Translations under genes and position numbers: made by a program | Origin: Gammaproteobacteria bacterium | GTDB taxonomy: Bacteria > Pseudomonadota > Gammaproteobacteria > Methylococcales > Methylomonadaceae | DNA: 33,721 nucleotides | NCBI GenBank assembly: GCA_018830325.1 | Contig: JAHJSQ010000132.1 | Coordinates: 1-33,721, forward strand | Direction of reading: 5' to 3' | Shown here: positions 25,282 to 32,209 of the stretch, piece by piece | How positions within the stretch are numbered: the stretch's first letter is position 1 | How the letters are laid out: every line of letters begins with the position of its first letter | Notes under the pieces: model-generated | The model's input: the letters and a program-made list of their open reading frames with translations, nothing else | Told to the model about the DNA's origin: nothing | Database searches by the model: none

Positions 25282-28200
25282 TTGAATACACTACTCAATC
25301 GATCAAGCAAGCAAGATCCTTATCAAACGACTTTAGGTCGAGGCCGATTTTTTAAGGATTTTATGCTGCTATTTATACCCGTTTGCTTTTTAGTCGTGGC
25401 AGGTACTTTGTTGTTGGGCGAATCGCGCATTGATGCTGAGTTATCTATGCTGATGGCCGACGAAACAATTTTTGTTGAGCTGGGACAAGGGCGCTTGGAT
25501 CAAGATCTGGCCGTTCCGATAGGTCATTTGATGAGTTTAATCAATGAAAACCCAGTTCGCAGGGTTTATCAGGCCCCGAATGGCTCGGACTCGCGCTCGA
25601 TGCAAGACGCATTTTTTTCGTTGATGTCGCGTAACCCGATTTACGACAAAGTACGCTGGATCGACGAACAAGGAATGGAGCAAGTGCGAGTCAATAACAG
25701 AAGAGGGCGCCCGATCGTCGTTCCTCGCAACGAATTACAGGCTAAAGACGAGCGCTATTTTTTTACCGAGACCATGTTGCTGAATCAAGGGGAGATCTAT
25801 ATTTCCCCGCTCGATTTGAATATGGACGACGGCCGTATCGAGATTCCTTACAAGCCGACGATAAGGGTCTCAAGCCCAGTGTTTGATGAATTAGGTAAGC
25901 CTCGAGGCATTCTCATCATTAACATAATGGCAAAATCAATGCTGGATGCTTTCGTCCACAGCGCCGGCCCCGCCGTTGACAGGTTGATGTTGGTCAATGA
26001 CGAGGGCTATTGGCTAAAAAGCCCCAATGCACAGGATGAATGGGGCTTCATGTTTCAACGGGAAGCGACTCTTGCTACACGAAATCCTCGAGTATGGGAT
26101 GCGATAACCCGGCAGAAAAAAGGCCAGATTAAACTTGACGACGGTCTTTGGACATGGAGTTCCGTTTCGCTATCGCCCAAACAAAATGTCCGGCTATCGC
26201 ACAGCATACATTGGAAAGTGATTAGCCATTTACCAATGGAAAAATTATCGGTGTTGGAAAAAAACGTTTGGTCGGCTAAGATCGCGAGCGCTTCGGTGAT
26301 CTTGCTATTGTTTGCGATAGGTATCTGGCGTCTAATTCAGGCAAAATCGGCGCGGGCTCTGGCCGAGAAGGAAGCGGCTCTGGCGAGGGGCGAAGCGGAA
26401 TCAGCGACGCGTTTACAAGAGGCTCAAGCGTGTTTTCGGATGTTGTTCGAAGCAAATGCCAGCGGTTTGTTGGTCGTCGATGCCGAAGGAAAAATAGTCA
26501 TGGCTAACCCTGCCTTCGAGAGCCTATTCGGCTATCAAGTATCGGAAGTGGTCAACCGACCCGTGGAAATATTGCTTCCCGAAAAGTTTCGTTCACGCCA
26601 TGCCAGGCAACGTAAAGATTATTTACAAAACCCAACGACTCGGGCGATGGGTGAGGGAAGAGACTTATATGGAACTCGCAAGGACGGTTCTATATTTCCG
26701 ATAGAAATCGGCTTGAGCCCCTTCCGGAGCGATAATCAAGTTTTTGTCGTGGCAACCATTATCGATATCTCCGAACGCAAGCGGATCCAAGATGCCTTAC
26801 TTCAAATGAATGAAACCTTGGAGCGAAACGTGGCCGAGCGTACGGCTGAATTACAGGCGGCAAAACAGGAGGCCGAGCGGCTTGCCAGTGTCAAAGGCAA
26901 CTTTTTGGCCAATATGAGCCATGAAATACGGACTCCAATGAACGCGATACTTGGATTGGCCTATTTACTGGAAAAAGCCGATCTGGGAGTCGATGAGCTT
27001 AATTTGGTGAAGAAAATTCGTATAGCCGGCCGGTCCTTGCTTGGAATCATCAACGATATTCTGGATTTTTCCAAAATAGAATCGGGGCGTCTTGAAATCG
27101 AGCATGCGCCATTTCGGTTGAGCGATGTGTTGGACAACGTAGCCACGCTGATGTCGGCGATTGAATGCAGCAATAAAGTCGAATTGATTATGGGGCCGGC
27201 GCCGGAAGGCATCGAGCTTCTGCGCGGCGATGCGCTTCGGCTCGAACAAATATTGGTCAATTTGACCAGTAATGCGCTTAAATTCACAAAGCGGGGAAGC
27301 GTTACGATCTCCGTCATCAAATTGCCGCCTAAAGATGGCCAGGATTATCTACGTTTCAGCGTCCGCGATACCGGCATTGGTATTCCTATTGAAAAACAAG
27401 CGGAAATTTTTAATGCATTTTCTCAAGAAGACACGTCGACGACACGCCGTTTCGGCGGAACAGGGTTGGGTTTAACGATATGCCGGCATTTGGCGCAAAT
27501 GATGGGCGGAGAACTCGGCGTCAACAGCGAACTCGGGCAAGGTAGTGAGTTTTGGTTGATGCTGCCGATAGAGCTGGTCGAGCCGCAAGAGTATGTGCAT
27601 CCGTCCATCGCGTTTCAAAAAGTATTGATCGCCGACGATCATCCCATGGCTAGAGAGATGTTGGCGGCAACGGTGCGTAGCTTAGGCTGGACTCCCGAGG
27701 TCGTTGAGTCGGGCGAAGAGGCTGTGGAGCGTGTTATCGAACGGGCACGGAATAATAAACTCCCCGATATTTTATTATTGGATTGGTGTATGCCCGGCGT
27801 CAATGGGCTCGAAGCTGGTATACGCATAAGACAAGAGCTTGGCGATATTGCCGATGTTCCGATTATCGTTATTGCCACGGCTCATGACCGCGATGCATTG
27901 CTACGCGAACCGGATGTGGCAGTAGCCGATGCCGTCTTACGTAAACCGATTACTGCTTCTTCACTCTATAACGCTGTTTCCGATGCCAAGCAGCGGCGTC
28001 AAGGCGAAAGGTCTACACAGCATAATAAAACTACGCCATCCGAAAAACGAATCAACGGCTTAAGGGTGTTATTGGTCGATGATAGTGAAATTAACCGTGA
28101 TATGGCAAGGCGTATTTTGGAAGCCGAAGGAGCTACCGTTTATTTGGCAGACGACGGTCATGCGGCCTTAGAATGGTTAAGACTGAATCCGGATTTGGCC

Positions 28201-28827
28201 GACGTGGTGCTGATGGATGTACAAATGCCGCTCATGGATGGTTATGAAGCGACCCGGCAAATTCGTGAAGTCCTTGGCTTGACTCTGTTGCCTATCGTGG
28301 CGCTGACCGCCGGTGCATTCAAGAATCAACAGGCTGCAGCGCTCAATGCCGGGATGAATGGATTCATTGCCAAACCGTTCGATGTCGAGGAATTAATCGC
28401 TTATCTGCAACAATACGTTACCGGATTACGAGTAACGGCTGATTCAAAGAATGAGCCGGTCGCTTCAGCTAAGACAGGCGACTCACAGTTTCCCATGATA
28501 GATATAGACAGAGGCCTACATAATTGGGGCGACGCCGCAACTTATTATAAATACTTACAAAAGTTTGCCGAATCGCACGGACATGACGGAGACGAAATCG
28601 CCGAATTGATGGCTCAAGACGAGCGGGAAAGTGCTCTTGCCTTGGCGCATAAATTGAAAGGGACGGCAGGAAACTTGGCGCTGATACAAGTATGGAAGTT
28701 GGCTGAAAAGATTGAGTCTAAGCTTTTAGAAGAAGGAGCTACGTTAGATGAGTCGATTCAACAGTTGCAGATTTTATTGAACGATACGTTGCGCGAAATC
28801 GGCCGTCTGAATGGTAAAGATAAGTAA
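25282..28827 (+). CDS. Tripartite hybrid sensor histidine kinase (Cache-like, PAS, HisKA, HATPase, two receivers, HPt)
   Basis: A 1181-residue membrane kinase. Helix 1 lies near residues 28-46 and helix 2 near 333-353. Between them is a periplasmic domain of about 285 residues, probably Cache-like. Cytoplasmic parts are PAS (384-500), a short coiled coil, HisKA with phospho-His547 in NMSHEIRTPMN, HATPase with NLTSNALKFT and GTGLGLTICRHL, receiver 1 with Asp834 in LLLDWCMPG, receiver 2 with Asp979 in VLMDVQMPLMDGYEA, and an HPt domain with His1123 in ALAHKLKGTAGN. All phosphorelay residues are present, so a His-Asp-His relay is expected, as in BarA-like proteins. No separate response regulator lies nearby. 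The start is TTG, chosen because AGAGGA lies upstream and a later Met would cut into helix 1. Confidence 0.92.
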   Translation: MNTLLNRSSKQDPYQTTLGRGRFFKDFMLLFIPVCFLVVAGTLLLGESRIDAELSMLMADETIFVELGQGRLDQDLAVPIGHLMSLINENPVRRVYQAPNGSDSRSMQDAFFSLMSRNPIYDKVRWIDEQGMEQVRVNNRRGRPIVVPRNELQAKDERYFFTETMLLNQGEIYISPLDLNMDDGRIEIPYKPTIRVSSPVFDELGKPRGILIINIMAKSMLDAFVHSAGPAVDRLMLVNDEGYWLKSPNAQDEWGFMFQREATLATRNPRVWDAITRQKKGQIKLDDGLWTWSSVSLSPKQNVRLSHSIHWKVISHLPMEKLSVLEKNVWSAKIASASVILLLFAIGIWRLIQAKSARALAEKEAALARGEAESATRLQEAQACFRMLFEANASGLLVVDAEGKIVMANPAFESLFGYQVSEVVNRPVEILLPEKFRSRHARQRKDYLQNPTTRAMGEGRDLYGTRKDGSIFPIEIGLSPFRSDNQVFVVATIIDISERKRIQDALLQMNETLERNVAERTAELQAAKQEAERLASVKGNFLANMSHEIRTPMNAILGLAYLLEKADLGVDELNLVKKIRIAGRSLLGIINDILDFSKIESGRLEIEHAPFRLSDVLDNVATLMSAIECSNKVELIMGPAPEGIELLRGDALRLEQILVNLTSNALKFTKRGSVTISVIKLPPKDGQDYLRFSVRDTGIGIPIEKQAEIFNAFSQEDTSTTRRFGGTGLGLTICRHLAQMMGGELGVNSELGQGSEFWLMLPIELVEPQEYVHPSIAFQKVLIADDHPMAREMLAATVRSLGWTPEVVESGEEAVERVIERARNNKLPDILLLDWCMPGVNGLEAGIRIRQELGDIADVPIIVIATAHDRDALLREPDVAVADAVLRKPITASSLYNAVSDAKQRRQGERSTQHNKTTPSEKRINGLRVLLVDDSEINRDMARRILEAEGATVYLADDGHAALEWLRLNPDLADVVLMDVQMPLMDGYEATRQIREVLGLTLLPIVALTAGAFKNQQAAALNAGMNGFIAKPFDVEELIAYLQQYVTGLRVTADSKNEPVASAKTGDSQFPMIDIDRGLHNWGDAATYYKYLQKFAESHGHDGDEIAELMAQDERESALALAHKLKGTAGNLALIQVWKLAEKIESKLLEEGATLDESIQQLQILLNDTLREIGRLNGKDK

Positions 28828-28884
28828 AATGATACGATGTTGCCGAACCAGTATTGCTCGAGCTTGAAAAAACTTTGCCTCGGC

Positions 28885-29037
28885 AGATGCTGAAACCCTT
28901 CCATGGGGGCTTGACGGCAGCTAAGCGCCAAGGATGGCGTGTATTAGGGCAATGCAGGAGCAATTGCCGAGGAGCAAAAATCTGCACCTGCTGCCGACAT
29001 CCCCGCTAACCGCACCCCATACCTTCATAAAGTTAGC
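28885..29037 (-). repeat. Dispersed repeat family, copy D with an insertion in its hairpin
   Basis: On the minus strand: CTTTATGAAGGTATGGGGTG, CGGTTAGCGGGGATGT, CGGCAGCAGG, then about 60 extra bases, then CTGCCGTCAAGCCCCCATGG and AAGGGTTTCAGCA. It lacks the ACTCCCTTTATACTC end, which is replaced by the palindrome starting at 29039. Confidence 0.75.
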
Positions 29038-29038
29038 A

Positions 29039-29122
29039 TGTAGCCCGTATGTAGCGTAGCGGAATACGGGACTGGCGTGGCACCGAATATCCCGGATTGC
29101 GCTACGCTTCATTCGGGCTACG
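29039..29122. repeat. Large imperfect palindrome (GTAGCCCG...CGGGCTAC)
   Basis: The left arm (29039-29071: TGTAGCCCGTATGTAGCGTA, then GCGGAATACGGGA) pairs with the right arm (29090-29122, TCCCGGATTGCGCTACGCTT, then CATTCGGGCTACG) around an 18-base loop. It is of the REP/GTAG palindrome kind common in Proteobacteria and lies directly against copy D. Confidence 0.7.
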
Positions 29123-29215
29123 CTGTTTAAGATCGCCGGAGGTTAGTGATACATCACAGGAAAAAGTGCGATATCGAAGACAATGGGTCTGATGATAACG
29201 GTGATTTTTAATAAA

Positions 29216-29247
29216 CCGAAAGGCTTAACTATGGCAGCCTTTGGGGT
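29216..29247 (-). terminator. Candidate terminator hairpin after the B12 operon
   Basis: On the minus strand, AACCCCAAAGGCT pairs with AGCCTTTCGGTT and is followed by TATTAAAAATC, which is only weakly T-rich. It lies 180 bp after cobB, past the cobA remnant. Confidence 0.3.
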
Positions 29248-29264
29248 TGCTAATGACCGTCAAG

Positions 29265-29283
29265 CCCCCCGCTTTGCGGGGGG
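29265..29283. repeat. GC-only hairpin at the end of the cobA remnant
   Basis: CCCCCCGC-TTT-GCGGGGGG, an 8-bp perfect stem with a 3-base loop and no T-run. It lies exactly where similarity to the methyltransferase stops, so it may be a small mobile repeat that marks the deletion end. Confidence 0.55.
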
Positions 29284-29428
29284 ATATTACTTGCGCGACC
29301 CGACGCCGCGGTAATGCCGGGGACGATTTGAAAATAGATACCCGATTGCATCAAGGTTTCGACTTCTTTGCCGCCCGGCTAAATATGAAAGGATCGCCGG
29401 CGCCGACAAACCAGACTTTCGCTAATCC
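29284..29428 (-). pseudogene. cobA: Remnant of uroporphyrinogen-III C-methyltransferase (cobA/SUMT)
   Basis: Directly after the cobB stop the minus strand reads LAKVWFVGAG, like the N-terminus of SUMT (VxxVGAGPGDP). It jumps straight to GDPFIFSR, the middle motif GGDPFIFGRGG. After a one-base deletion it continues in another frame as GGKEVETLMQSGIYFQIVPG followed by ITAASGRA, the conserved SUMT motif. Sequence stops making sense at the GC hairpin (29265-29283). So about 80 internal residues and the whole C-terminal half are lost. The joint falls in a GGCGATCC stretch that would occur in both motifs, as expected for recombination between short repeats. The intact gene would make precorrin-2, early in B12 and sirohaem synthesis. 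No start codon is obvious. Not functional. Confidence 0.75.
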
Positions 29429-29430
29429 GG

Positions 29431-30732
29431 TTAGTGAAAAAATCCTGCGGCTTGTCGCGGGTTGAACGGAAAATAAGTGTGCAGATAAGAGGCTTGCAAC
29501 GATCCCGCGCGGAAAAACTTTTCGCCTTGACTGCGGTTACGTTGCGGGACCGATACGGTCAAGGCTTCCATATCGGTTTCAAGGAGCGAATGATGAAAGC
29601 TATGGCCTCGGATTTTTCCATGCTCCAGATGTAAACTGTGCATGCCCAGGTTAACCAACCTGTTTTGCATTCTGGCGCTGCCCGGCAATAAGCCTACCAT
29701 CGCGGCCGATTGTCCCTGTTTGTCGGTCAGCGTTTCCAACAGATATAAAAAACCGCCGCATTCGGCGTAAATCGGTTTGCCGGCGCGGTGATAGTCATGC
29801 AAGGCCTGTTTCATCGCGCGATTATCGGCGAGGGCCGCTAGATGCAGTTCGGGATAGCCGCCCGGCAGATAGAGGCTATCGACCTCCGGCAATTTGGCGT
29901 CGGTCAACGGCGAGAAGAAACGCAGCTCGGCGCCCATGGCCTGCAAGCAATCGAGGTTGGCCTGGTAGATGAATGAAAAGGCCGCGTCGCGGGCGATGCC
30001 GATACGTTTGCCGGCAAGAAGGCGCGGCGTCGGCGTCGTTGCCGCCGGGGCAAAGTCAACCGGTTCGGGCAAGCGGCATGGCGCGGATTCGGTCAATAAT
30101 TCTGCGGCTCGCGCCAGTCTTCGGTCCAAGTCGCCGATCTCGTCCGCTTGCAGTAAACCCAAATGCCGCGACGGCAAAGCGATATCCGCGTCTTTAGATA
30201 GGGCTGCCAGCAAGGGCATGTCTTCGGGCAGCGCTTCTTGCAGTAATCCGGCATGGCCTGTACTGCCGACTTTGTTGGCGATGACGCCGGCAAACCTTAG
30301 GTTCGGTCGGTAATGAGCCAAACCATAGGCGACGGCGGCAAAGGTTTGCGCCATGCCTTGCGCGTCGATCACAGCGGCGACCGGGACCGACAGCGCTTGC
30401 GCCAGATCGGCGCTGCTGCTGTCCCCATCGTAGAGGCCCATTACCCCTTCGATCAAGATGACATCGGATTTGGCGGCGGCGCGATAGAGCAAGTCGCGGC
30501 AATGCGCCTCGCCCATCATCCACAAATCCAATTGATAGACCGGCCGTCCCGAGGCATGAGCCAAAATCTGCGGATCGATGAAATCCGGGCCGGTTTTGAA
30601 TATGCTGACCTTGCGGTTTTGACTTCGGTGATAGGCAGCCAAAGCGGCGGTTAGGGTCGTCTTGCCTTGGCCGGAGGCGGGCGCGCTGATCAGCATGGCC
30701 GGACAATGGCGGACGGATGGGCTAGTGTTCAT
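29431..30732 (-). CDS. cobB: Cobyrinate a,c-diamide synthase (CobB/CbiA)
   Basis: A 433-residue ATP- and glutamine-dependent amidase of the usual size. The N-terminal half is the P-loop domain: SAPASGQGKTTLT (residues 16-28), IFKTGPDFIDP, VEGVMGLYDG-type IEGVMGLYDGD, and VIANKVGSTGH. The C-terminal half is the glutaminase domain: LYLPGGYPELH, nucleophile Cys325 in YAECGGFLYL, and the final His in SYLHTYF. It amidates carboxylates a and c of the corrin ring. The ATG at 30732 is chosen because it lies 2 bp after the cbtA stop and gives the standard N-terminus; the frame is open further upstream but overlaps cbtA. It is the third gene of the riboswitch-controlled unit. Whether it acts on the aerobic (CobB) or anaerobic (CbiA) intermediate cannot be told. 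Confidence 0.93.
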   Translation of the reverse strand: MNTSPSVRHCPAMLISAPASGQGKTTLTAALAAYHRSQNRKVSIFKTGPDFIDPQILAHASGRPVYQLDLWMMGEAHCRDLLYRAAAKSDVILIEGVMGLYDGDSSSADLAQALSVPVAAVIDAQGMAQTFAAVAYGLAHYRPNLRFAGVIANKVGSTGHAGLLQEALPEDMPLLAALSKDADIALPSRHLGLLQADEIGDLDRRLARAAELLTESAPCRLPEPVDFAPAATTPTPRLLAGKRIGIARDAAFSFIYQANLDCLQAMGAELRFFSPLTDAKLPEVDSLYLPGGYPELHLAALADNRAMKQALHDYHRAGKPIYAECGGFLYLLETLTDKQGQSAAMVGLLPGSARMQNRLVNLGMHSLHLEHGKIRGHSFHHSLLETDMEALTVSVPQRNRSQGEKFFRAGSLQASYLHTYFPFNPRQAAGFFH

Positions 30733-30734
30733 GA

Positions 30735-31001
30735 TCAGAGTTTGAGTTTGGTCAAGGTAAATCCGGCCAAGGCGCCGAGGCTGAGCCAGAATAGGGCATT
30801 GCTGAAGGCGGACATCACTACGAAGCGTTGCCAGCCGTCTTCCGGTTGCCACTCATGCTCGGAGCCGGTTGCGGGCGCTTCGAATTGTTCCGCGGCTAAA
30901 ATCAGAGGTTGCGTCAGATAATACTGTAAGACGCCGAGCAGCAGGCCGGACAGGATTTCGGCCGTCAATGCGGCGATAACCAATTTACGAAAATCGGCCA
31001 C
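30735..31001 (-). CDS. cbtA: CbtA-like cobalt transporter subunit, short form
   Basis: An 88-residue membrane protein starting at GTG, 2 bp after the cbtB stop. The first hydrophobic helix (LVIAALTAEILSGLLLGVLQYYLTQPLILAAE) is followed by a segment with W-Q-P-E-D-G-W, then a second helix (SAFSNALFWLSLGALAGFTL) and the end TKLKL. This is the N-terminal pattern of CbtA (helix, PLIxxAE, W-P-x-D-G-W, helix). Known CbtA proteins are much longer (around 230 residues with more helices), so this one is a half-size version or truncated. The precise 2-bp spacing to cobB on the other side argues that the short form is not a recent break. Cobalt uptake is predicted for the family from its B12 regulation. 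Confidence 0.72.
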   Translation of the reverse strand: MADFRKLVIAALTAEILSGLLLGVLQYYLTQPLILAAEQFEAPATGSEHEWQPEDGWQRFVVMSAFSNALFWLSLGALAGFTLTKLKL

Positions 31002-31003
31002 GC

Positions 31004-31180
31004 TTAACGGCAGGGAAATGCGGCGCTATTGCGTCCGTCATGTGCTGTATTATGAATGTGGTTGCTGGCTTCCTGCATGAAGCCGAGACCTGGAATCACG
31101 GTCAAGCCCAATACGATGGCGCTGAAGCCCGGGAGAAATTTAGCGGAGTAAACGACGGAAGAGCCGGCGAGTGTTTTCAT
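31004..31180 (-). CDS. cbtB: CbtB cobalt transporter subunit
   Basis: A 58-residue protein with a single membrane helix (LPGFSAIVLGLTVIPGLGFM). The family-typical His-rich end NHIHNTAHDGRNSAAFPCR corresponds to the CbtB motif HNAAHDxRH-FPC. The His and Cys residues are thought to bind cobalt. The ATG at 31180 is preceded by GGGAAGGACAATCACC, with GGAAGGA as ribosome-binding site. It is the first gene after the riboswitch and is followed at 2 bp by cbtA. Confidence 0.88.
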   Translation of the reverse strand: MKTLAGSSVVYSAKFLPGFSAIVLGLTVIPGLGFMQEASNHIHNTAHDGRNSAAFPCR

Positions 31181-31284
31181 GGTGATTGTCCTTCCCAAGT
31201 CTGATTGACGGAAAAACGGAGGGGAAGACAAACCAAAAAAGATTTGACAGATCGCCCGCCGCAATACTGTTCTTTAAGTTTTAG

Positions 31285-31385
31285 GGCCTGTCTCCGGGCT
31301 CGTGAAAAATCACCTACCGTTGCGGGGCAGCGCCGGCCTTTGACCGGCTTCCAGTTTCACCCGCGCAGTGCGGGAACCGTAAAAC
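31285..31385 (-). promoter_or_regulatory. Cobalamin riboswitch
   Basis: On the minus strand the RNA reads GGTTCCCGC...GCGGGTGAAACTGG, AAGCCGGTCAAAGGCCGGCG, CTGCCCCGCAACGGTAGG, then AGCCCGGAGACAGGCC (31300-31285), the B12 box. These are the conserved pieces of the cobalamin aptamer in the right order. It lies about 105 nt before cbtB, a distance that can hold the expression platform. High cobalamin should reduce expression of cbtB-cbtA-cobB. Confidence 0.93.
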
Positions 31386-31394
31386 AAGCTGCGG

Positions 31395-31423
31395 ATTATA
31401 GGTTACTCGTTAAAGCTGCGCAA
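31395..31423 (-). promoter_or_regulatory. Promoter of the riboswitch-cbtB-cbtA-cobB unit
   Basis: Minus strand: TTGCGC (31423-31418), 17-bp spacer, perfect TATAAT (31400-31395). Transcription would begin about 7 nt later, just before the aptamer. Its -35 box is about 13 bp from the end of the rhs-derived fragment (31436). Confidence 0.65.
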
Positions 31424-31435
31424 ATGGTTATCAGC

Positions 31436-31621
31436 TTCGGCTTGTACGACGAAATGCCCGGCATACTTGAACGGCTGAGCGATAATTTCGGTTTGTGCCA
31501 TCAGCCTTCCGTAGGGATCGTAGGCGTAGCTGTTGACGATTTGAGGTTTTGATCGGTGATCGCGACGGTGTGCCCGGTGCCGTCGAAGTGTAGGTGTAGA
31601 GTTGGTTTGTACTGGCATCGA
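31436..31621 (-). pseudogene. rhs core fragment
   Basis: The minus strand encodes QIVNSYAYDPYGRLMAQTEI followed by IAQPFKYAG, nearly the same as part of the rhs gene at 32210-33393. The DNA match runs from about 31436 to 31621 against about 32611-32808. Small deletions shift the frame in its upstream half. It is a leftover of duplication or recombination, not a gene. Confidence 0.85.
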
Positions 31622-31776
31622 TGTTGGCTTTTTCACTATAATGGGTTTGTATTTTTCACCTCTATAAAATTTTAGAGGCGACAACTAGCCTGACACAGGG
31701 GGATTGCCTCGAGTAGTTACGATAAATTAATGCCTTCTTTCGTCAGCTAACTTTTAATAAATCAGATCTTCGGTAC
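31622..31776. other. Short gap with an imperfect hairpin
   Basis: CCTCTATAAAATTTTAGAGG at 31659-31678 is nearly palindromic and could end transcription from the rhs/immunity pair. Nothing else seen. Confidence 0.35.
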
Positions 31777-31896
31777 TTATAACTCGACTACAAACTCTAA
31801 CAGATCGGGCGACTCCAAGAAATATCCGTCGCCATAAGTTACCTCCACATAAGGCTTTCCATTCTGCATAATCCCCATTGTGTCGACAGACCGAAT

Positions 31897-32208
31897 CTAA
31901 AAGAGATCACCCTTTAAAATGGATACAGTACCACCCTTGCAAAACACATTTCCAGCGCGTTGCCTTACGCATATTTGACGCGACTCATTAACGGAAACCC
32001 GATATATAACGCGCATCATATCGAAGAATTGATCTGGAGAAATACCGTTCAAACGTTGATCGATCTTTTCAATAACAAGAAAATCCAGAAGAAATCGCTC
32101 AACGTCAATAAATTCATTTGCACCATTTTTCATTGAGGCAAACCATCTAAGCCACAGATCATTGCTACAAGCAATCCATCGATACATCAAGTCAGTCAAA
32201 TAAATCAC
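31897..32208 (-). CDS. Putative immunity protein of the second rhs locus (103 residues; amber codon then open frame)
   Basis: I do not recognise the family. The start is GTG at 32208, one base after the rhs stop, with GGAGGA inside the last rhs codons, the same layout as the first rhs/immunity pair. The protein is soluble, with two Trp-rich turns early (LMYRWIACSNDLWLRWFASM) and a probable helical middle (DVERFLLDFLVIEKIDQRL). It ends at an amber codon (31899-31897). The same frame then stays open for 39 more codons to TAA at 31777, with protein-like content (NGKPYVEVTYGDGYFLESPD, then LLEFVVEL). The most likely reading is that the original protein had about 143 residues and that the amber is a nonsense mutation. 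The alternative is that the short form is real and the rest is chance or a separate remnant. Confidence 0.55.
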   Translation of the reverse strand: MIYLTDLMYRWIACSNDLWLRWFASMKNGANEFIDVERFLLDFLVIEKIDQRLNGISPDQFFDMMRVIYRVSVNESRQICVRQRAGNVFCKGGTVSILKGDLF

Positions 32209-32209
32209 T

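Noticed and set aside
29265-29283. Strong GC hairpin as a rho-independent terminator
   Set aside because: No T-run follows on either strand; it is better explained as a repeat at the deletion joint.
29241-29465. A 74-codon plus-strand frame
   Set aside because: It is the antisense of the cobA remnant and of the cobB end, where the minus strand shows conserved SUMT motifs.
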